From NCBI GenBank assembly GCA_018656255.1, contig JABHYI010000229.1, positions 1 to 9,210 on the forward strand: a stretch of DNA of 9,210 nt, in the 5' to 3' direction. Numbering within the stretch: the first letter of the stretch is position 1; every line of letters begins with the position of its first letter. Shown in pieces: positions 5,654 through 9,210 of the stretch. The position numbers were made by a program, and so were the translations under genes. The notes beneath the pieces were generated by a model. It saw only the letters and a list, made by a program, of their open reading frames with translations, was not told where the DNA came from and searched no databases. The DNA comes from Bacteroidota bacterium (GTDB lineage Bacteria > Bacteroidota > Bacteroidia > Flavobacteriales > Flavobacteriaceae).

Positions 5654-6979
5654 TTGGATATAGAACCTCCCAGTTTATTGTTTTTAGCGCTTATTGACAG
5701 CCCTTTTATTATAAGTATTGTAGTACTTTTAATACTCCTTTTATTCTCTGCCCTTATCTCTGGCGCAGAAGTAGCGTTTTTCTCTTTAACACCAACAGAT
5801 TTAGAAATAGAGTCAACAAGCAAGGCTTCTAGGAAAATAAAAACAGTTTCCTTATTACTGGAAAAACCAAAGAAATTATTGGCGACAATTTTAGTGGCCA
5901 ACAATTTTCTTAACATAGCTATTGTACTTCTTTTTGATAGTCTAGGACAAGTGTGGTTTGCAGGTTTAAACCAAGTGTATTTTGGTGTTAACATTCGCTT
6001 TGTGGTAGAGGTTGGTGTGGTTACGTTTTTGATTTTACTTTTTGGCGAAATTTTACCTAAGATTTATGCAAGTAGAAACAGTCTTAGTTTTGCAACCTTT
6101 ATGGCATTGCCCTTAAAGGTGTTGGATGTGTTATTTACCCCTTTAAGTAGCCCTATGCAGGCTATTACGGTTTCTATTCAAGAGAGGTTTGGAAAACAAA
6201 AATCTACTATTTCAGTAGGCCAGCTATCACAAGCTCTTGAGCTCACAGATCAAAAAGAAACCACTACCGAAGAGCAAAAGATACTCCAGGGGATTGTTAC
6301 TTTTGGGACTACAGACACCAAACAGGTCATGAAAAACAGGATGGATATTTTTGCCTTAAACCAAGACCTTCCCTATCATGAAATTCTGCCTTTAATTATA
6401 GAAAACGGGTACTCGCGTATTCCGGTGTTTAAAGATAATGTAGATACCATATCAGGGATTTTATATGTAAAAGATTTAATACCTCACATAGATGCTAAAA
6501 CCCTAGATTGGAACTCCCTTATTAGAGCACCTTATTTTGTTCCAGAAAACAAAAAACTAGATGATTTGCTCAATGAGTTTAAGAAAATGAAAATGCACTT
6601 GGCCATTGTTGTAGATGAGTATGGAGGGACAAGCGGTCTTATTTCTCTTGAAGATATTATAGAAGAAATTGTAGGTGAGATTAGTGATGAGTTTGATGAT
6701 GAAGATTTAATATTCTCTAAACTAGACGAAAATAATTATGTTTTTGAAGGTAAGACACCTTTAAAAGATTTTTACAAAGTAATTGGTCTTGAAGATTTTA
6801 CAGTGTTTGAAGATCAAAAAGGAGAAGCAGAAACCTTGGCAGGATTTTTACTTGAAATTTCTAAAGGCTTCCCCAAAAAAAATGAAGTGCTAACCTATCA
6901 CAACTACGCTTTTACTATTGAAGCCTTTGAAAACAAACGCATCAAACAAATAAAACTATCCATACGACCTAAAGCCTAA
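5654..6979 (+). CDS. gldE: gliding motility protein GldE (CNNM/CBS/CorC type)
   Basis: Inner-membrane protein of the gliding machinery set, built like magnesium/cobalt efflux proteins of the CorC/HlyC group. Of 441 residues, the N-terminal DUF21/CNNM region has hydrophobic segments at about 17-44, 76-95, 116-139 (containing the signature GEILPK, 131-136) and 145-165. Two CBS domains follow (about 225-278 and 285-342, the second with VVDEYGGTSGLISLEDIIEE), then a CorC/HlyC transporter-associated domain to the end (ETLAGFLLE). By family knowledge GldE is needed for gliding together with GldD; what it transports, if anything, is unknown. The start given is a TTG. No ATG exists between the ssb stop and the first membrane segment, and ATT at 5651 is the only near alternative. 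It overlaps gldD by one base (TAATG), implying coupled translation. Confidence 0.93.
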   Translation: MDIEPPSLLFLALIDSPFIISIVVLLILLLFSALISGAEVAFFSLTPTDLEIESTSKASRKIKTVSLLLEKPKKLLATILVANNFLNIAIVLLFDSLGQVWFAGLNQVYFGVNIRFVVEVGVVTFLILLFGEILPKIYASRNSLSFATFMALPLKVLDVLFTPLSSPMQAITVSIQERFGKQKSTISVGQLSQALELTDQKETTTEEQKILQGIVTFGTTDTKQVMKNRMDIFALNQDLPYHEILPLIIENGYSRIPVFKDNVDTISGILYVKDLIPHIDAKTLDWNSLIRAPYFVPENKKLDDLLNEFKKMKMHLAIVVDEYGGTSGLISLEDIIEEIVGEISDEFDDEDLIFSKLDENNYVFEGKTPLKDFYKVIGLEDFTVFEDQKGEAETLAGFLLEISKGFPKKNEVLTYHNYAFTIEAFENKRIKQIKLSIRPKA

Positions 6980-7530
6980 TGAAAAACTATATCCTCCTTT
7001 TATGTTGTTTGCTTGTTATAGCATGTAATGATGATGTACAAATTAAACCAAATGCAAAACTACGTCTTGACTATCCAGCCCCAGTTTATAAAAAAGTAGT
7101 CACAGATTGCGCCTATGATTTTGATGTTAATAAATTGGCCAGGGTTATAAAAACAAAAAACTGCGGTACTAGACTAAGTTATCCTAGCATGAATGCTGCC
7201 GTGTATATTACCTACCAAAAAGTACGCAACAACAACCTAAACTCTTTACTCTATGATGCGCAAAAGCTGGCCTATAATCACGACAGAGTAGCCACCAGCA
7301 TCCCTGAAAAACTTTTTGAAAACAAAGACCATAATACCTATGGCGTGTTTTACAGTATCAATGGTGATGCGGCGTCACAATCTCATTTTTACCTAACAGA
7401 CAGTCTTCAAAACTTTGTTACAGGATCCTTGTATTTTGATGTTAAACCAAATTTTGATTCTATCTACCCAGCAGTTGTTTATTTGCGTGAAGACATCATG
7501 CACCTTATGGAAACCCTTGAGTGGAAGTAA
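6979..7530 (+). CDS. gldD: gliding motility lipoprotein GldD
   Basis: Lipoprotein required for gliding motility and linked to the type IX secretion apparatus in flavobacteria. It has 183 residues. A short lipoprotein signal peptide (KNY then a hydrophobic run 5-15) ends in the lipobox VIAC, with C16 as the lipidated residue. N17-D18-D19 right after the cysteine resemble the acidic surface-export tag of Flavobacteriia lipoproteins. The mature part has the GldD features RLDYPAPVYKK and a cysteine pair C44/C62 that could form a disulfide. No enzymatic motif is visible. The start ATG overlaps the gldE stop (TAATG), so expression depends on gldE translation. The gldE-gldD order and the upstream ssb support the identification. 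Confidence 0.93.
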   Translation: MKNYILLLCCLLVIACNDDVQIKPNAKLRLDYPAPVYKKVVTDCAYDFDVNKLARVIKTKNCGTRLSYPSMNAAVYITYQKVRNNNLNSLLYDAQKLAYNHDRVATSIPEKLFENKDHNTYGVFYSINGDAASQSHFYLTDSLQNFVTGSLYFDVKPNFDSIYPAVVYLREDIMHLMETLEWK

Positions 7531-7550
7531 GACTTATTTTGGGTTTTTTT
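7511..7550 (+). terminator. possible terminator at the end of gldD
   Basis: AAACCC (7511-7516), inside the last codons of gldD, can pair with GGGTTT (7541-7546), and T residues follow the stem. The 24-base loop holds a second small stem (AAGT/ACTT). The fold is short and loose, so this is only a weak candidate. A competing pairing, GGAAGTA (7523-7529) with TACTTCC (7553-7559), has no T run after it. Confidence 0.25.
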
Positions 7551-7587
7551 TATACTTCCCAAATATCTAAAACTCAATATTTAGCAC

Positions 7588-7595
7588 CACCTTTG
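7588..7595 (+). promoter_or_regulatory. possible -7 element of the EamA permease gene
   Basis: CACCTTTG differs from TAnnTTTG at one fixed position and ends eight bases before the ATG at 7604. No -33 TTG is found at the right distance. The match resembles the mutY and ssb boxes, but on its own it is weak. Confidence 0.35.
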
Positions 7596-7603
7596 CCTTT
7601 GTT

Positions 7604-8476
7604 ATGAAAATAGTAGATAAAAAGTGGTTGTATTTAAGTGTACTCTCTGTGGTTTGGGGGAGTTCTTTTATTTTAATTAAAAAAGCCCTAATAGGGCTAA
7701 CACCTCTTCAATTAGGTGCTCTGCGCACTTTATTTGCTGCTGTTTTTTTGCTATTTATTGGGTTTTCTTATTTAAAAAAAATAAAAAAACAGCAGTGGAA
7801 ATGGATTGTTATTTCTGCCTTTTTAGGGACTTTTATACCTGCTTTTTTGTTTGCCTTTGCCGAAACCCAGATTGACAGCGCTGTGGCCTCTATTTTAAAC
7901 TCTACCACACCTATTGTTACCCTTATATTGGGAGCTGTGTTGTTTAAGATTGTATTTTCTCGCAACCAATTAATTGGAGTTATTATAGGTCTTGTTGGAA
8001 GCCTGTTGCTAATATGGAGTGGCGCAGATGTAAATCCCAATCAAAATTATTGGTATAGTACTTTGGTCTTGGCAGCATCTGTATGCTATGCCCTGAATGT
8101 AAATATTTTGAAAAAGTATCTTCAAGACTTGCCTGCAATGGCCATTGCAGCGGGAAACTTTATTGTTTTACTAGTACCTTCTTTTTTGGTATTACTTTAC
8201 TCTGGTTTCTTTGGGCTAGAATTTGTGGGCAACACTGTTCTACATGTTTCTTTAGGGTACTTACTTATTTTAGCCCTTGTGGGTACTGCTGTTGCAAAAG
8301 TGCTGTTCAATAAACTGGTGCAAGTAAGCACTCCTGTATTTGCTAGCTCTGTTACCTATACCATTCCTGTTATGGCGCTTTTATGGGGCCTACTAGATGG
8401 AGAACGTTTCTCTTTGTTTCAAGCAGGGGCCGCAGCCTTTATTTTATTAGGGGTCTTGATGACCAATAAAAAATGA
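7604..8476 (+). CDS. EamA/DMT-family membrane permease
   Basis: Inner-membrane protein of the drug/metabolite transporter superfamily, probably exporting or importing a small metabolite. The substrate cannot be told from sequence. The 290 residues hold about ten hydrophobic segments (near 10-29, 34-54, 66-87, 93-115, 122-139, 150-167, 178-199, 212-234, 242-262, 269-287), the two-times-five EamA repeat. The first helix carries VWGSSFILIKKA, typical of the first EamA repeat. STTPIVTLILGAVLF (100-114) and YTIPVMALLWGLLDGE (252-267) are the paired family motifs. The C-terminus ends in lysines (TNKK). It has its own start 73 bases after gldD and 173 bases of non-coding DNA behind it, so it is probably a single-gene unit. 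Nothing ties it to gliding. Confidence 0.92.
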   Translation: MKIVDKKWLYLSVLSVVWGSSFILIKKALIGLTPLQLGALRTLFAAVFLLFIGFSYLKKIKKQQWKWIVISAFLGTFIPAFLFAFAETQIDSAVASILNSTTPIVTLILGAVLFKIVFSRNQLIGVIIGLVGSLLLIWSGADVNPNQNYWYSTLVLAASVCYALNVNILKKYLQDLPAMAIAAGNFIVLLVPSFLVLLYSGFFGLEFVGNTVLHVSLGYLLILALVGTAVAKVLFNKLVQVSTPVFASSVTYTIPVMALLWGLLDGERFSLFQAGAAAFILLGVLMTNKK

Positions 8477-8566
8477 TTTATTGACCCAAGTTAAAGAGTA
8501 AAAATTATTTTTTTGCTACTGTATTGTCTTGTAAGCTTTGTCAGTGAAATTTTAGCAAATAAAGTG

Positions 8567-8597
8567 TTTGTTTTTAGAGGAATTACAATTATATTTG
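8567..8597 (+). promoter_or_regulatory. promoter of rplU-rpmA
   Basis: TTTG (8567-8570) lies 19 bases before TATATTTG (8590-8597). Both boxes match the Bacteroidota consensus. Transcription should start near 8601-8605, giving a leader of about 45-50 bases that begins with, or within, the hairpin at 8601-8619. Confidence 0.78.
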
Positions 8598-8600
8598 CAA

Positions 8601-8619
8601 CCGCTTTAAAATGAAGCGG
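8601..8619 (+). promoter_or_regulatory. hairpin at the 5' end of the rplU leader
   Basis: CCGCTT (8601-8606) and AAGCGG (8614-8619) form six pairs, seven with an inner U-G, around a short A-rich loop. It sits at the predicted transcription start and 30 bases before the rplU ATG. It has no T run, so it is not a terminator. It could protect the mRNA 5' end or be a feedback site for a ribosomal protein. The function is inference. Confidence 0.5.
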
Positions 8620-8649
8620 AATTATTAATTAATAAATAAACGAAACGCT

Positions 8650-9162
8650 ATGTTCGCAATTGTAGAAATAGCAGGGCAGCAATTTAAAGTTGCAAAAGAT
8701 CAAAAAGTCTTTGTACATCGTTTAGCAGCAGAAGAAGGAGCATCAGTTTCTTTCGACAATGTGTTAATGCTAAGCGAAGGTGATAAAGTTACTGTTGGCG
8801 CCCCGGCTATCGATGGAGCTCAAGTAGGAGCAAAAATCATTAAGCACCTTAAAGGTGATAAAGTTATTGTATTCAAGAAGAAAAGAAGAAAAGGATACAG
8901 AGTAAAGAATGGTCACAGACAATCTCTTACACAAATCGTAATTGAAAGTATTGTAGCCTCTGGAGCAAAGAAAGCGGCTCCTGCTAAAAAAGCAAAGCCT
9001 TCAGCGCCAAAAGCTGAAAAGCCTGCTGCTAAAAAAGAAGAAACTGTAACAAATGACATTTCTTCTAATACCGTTGCTGAGTTAAAAGCAATGGCAAAAG
9101 AAAAAGGTATTACAGGCTACACTTCTATGAAGAAAGCTGAATTAATAGCTGCTTTAAGTTAA
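8650..9162 (+). CDS. rplU: 50S ribosomal protein L21 with C-terminal extension
   Basis: Large-subunit ribosomal protein that binds 23S rRNA. Residues 1-103 are normal L21 (MFAIVEIAGQQFKV at the start, FKKKRRKGYRVKNGHRQ near 75-91, then LTQIVIESI). The usual protein stops here at about 103, but this one runs to 170. Residues 104-131 are an Ala/Lys/Pro-rich linker. Residues 139-170 (TVAELKAMAKEKGITGYTSM, then KKAELIAAL) look like a Rho_N/SAP-type helix-extended-loop-helix module, which often binds nucleic acid. The reading frame is open without a break and codon use does not change, so this is a real fusion and not a sequencing error. The ATG is chosen because L21 begins MFAIV/MYAIV. There is no Shine-Dalgarno sequence. 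rpmA follows after 19 bases. Confidence 0.96.
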   Translation: MFAIVEIAGQQFKVAKDQKVFVHRLAAEEGASVSFDNVLMLSEGDKVTVGAPAIDGAQVGAKIIKHLKGDKVIVFKKKRRKGYRVKNGHRQSLTQIVIESIVASGAKKAAPAKKAKPSAPKAEKPAAKKEETVTNDISSNTVAELKAMAKEKGITGYTSMKKAELIAALS

Positions 9163-9181
9163 TCTTTAAAACTAAGAGAAA

Positions 9182-9210
9182 ATGGCACATAAAAAAGGAG
9201 TTGGTAGTTC
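9182..9210 (+). CDS. rpmA: 50S ribosomal protein L27, cut by the window end
   Basis: Only the first nine full codons and part of the tenth are inside the window: MAHKKGVGS then a serine-type codon start, the typical L27 N-terminus reaching toward the peptidyl-transferase centre. It has no N-terminal extension before the MAHKKG, unlike the cleaved L27 of Firmicutes. It lies 19 bases behind rplU, the universal L21-L27 pairing. Confidence 0.93.

Noticed and set aside
5629..5994. Minus-strand open frame of 121 codons across the start of gldE
   Set aside because: It lies antisense to the conserved DUF21 region of gldE and has no recognisable protein features or promoter.
8477..8530. Terminator behind the EamA permease gene
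   Set aside because: AAAAA-TTA-TTTTT is an A/T-only stem of five pairs; there is a T run but no stable hairpin. I see no convincing terminator in 8477-8566.
1..9210. CRISPR array, tRNA, rRNA, insertion sequence, prophage or defence island
   Set aside because: No regularly spaced repeats, no transposase or integrase features and no tRNA-like folds were seen; gene content is core housekeeping and motility.

Overview
The window looks like chromosome from a member of the Flavobacteriaceae (phylum Bacteroidota). Four things point there. The genes gldE and gldD, which belong to the gliding-motility set of this group, sit together behind ssb. Several genes carry the Bacteroidota -7 promoter element TAnnTTTG. 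Shine-Dalgarno sequences are essentially absent. The DNA is AT-rich, and the HU, RNase G/E and 29-residue AURKAIP1/COX24-type proteins read like flavobacterial versions. There is no sign of phage, insertion sequence, CRISPR or foreign island. This is core genome.

Layout. Positions 26-1114 (+): bioB, biotin synthase, converging with recX (-, 1610-1128, RecA modulator). Positions 3266-1725 (-): an RNase G/E gene (rng) closed by a strong intrinsic terminator at 1720-1684. Between rng and the next minus-strand unit is about 250 bases without a long gene (3267-3520). It holds three inverted repeats, and the one nearest rng folds into a long interrupted hairpin. Positions 3943-3521 (-): hup (HU-family DNA-binding protein) followed by a 29-codon gene for a very basic ribosome-associated peptide, ending in a terminator whose stem includes the stop codon. 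A divergent promoter region (3944-4063) separates this from mutY (+, 4064-5128), then ssb, gldE and gldD (to 7530), an EamA/DMT-type permease (7604-8476), rplU (8650-9162) and the first ten codons of rpmA (from 9182).

How the genes work together. mutY (removal of A opposite 8-oxoG) and ssb (single-strand DNA binding) are a DNA-maintenance pair, and recX further left belongs to the same theme. gldE and gldD overlap by one base and are probably co-translated for the gliding/type IX secretion apparatus. rplU-rpmA is the usual L21-L27 operon, here with a Rho_N-like extension on L21. hup and the small basic protein probably share a transcript.

I found no clearly new multi-gene system. The most interesting items are the structured leader of rng with an ATG-TAA start-stop just before a GTG start, the coding-overlapping terminator of the 29-residue protein, -7 boxes only four bases from the ATGs of bioB and mutY (possible leaderless mRNAs), the L21 C-terminal domain, and residue-level oddities in HU and RNase G/E. 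Functions were assigned by reading the translated proteins, with no database search.
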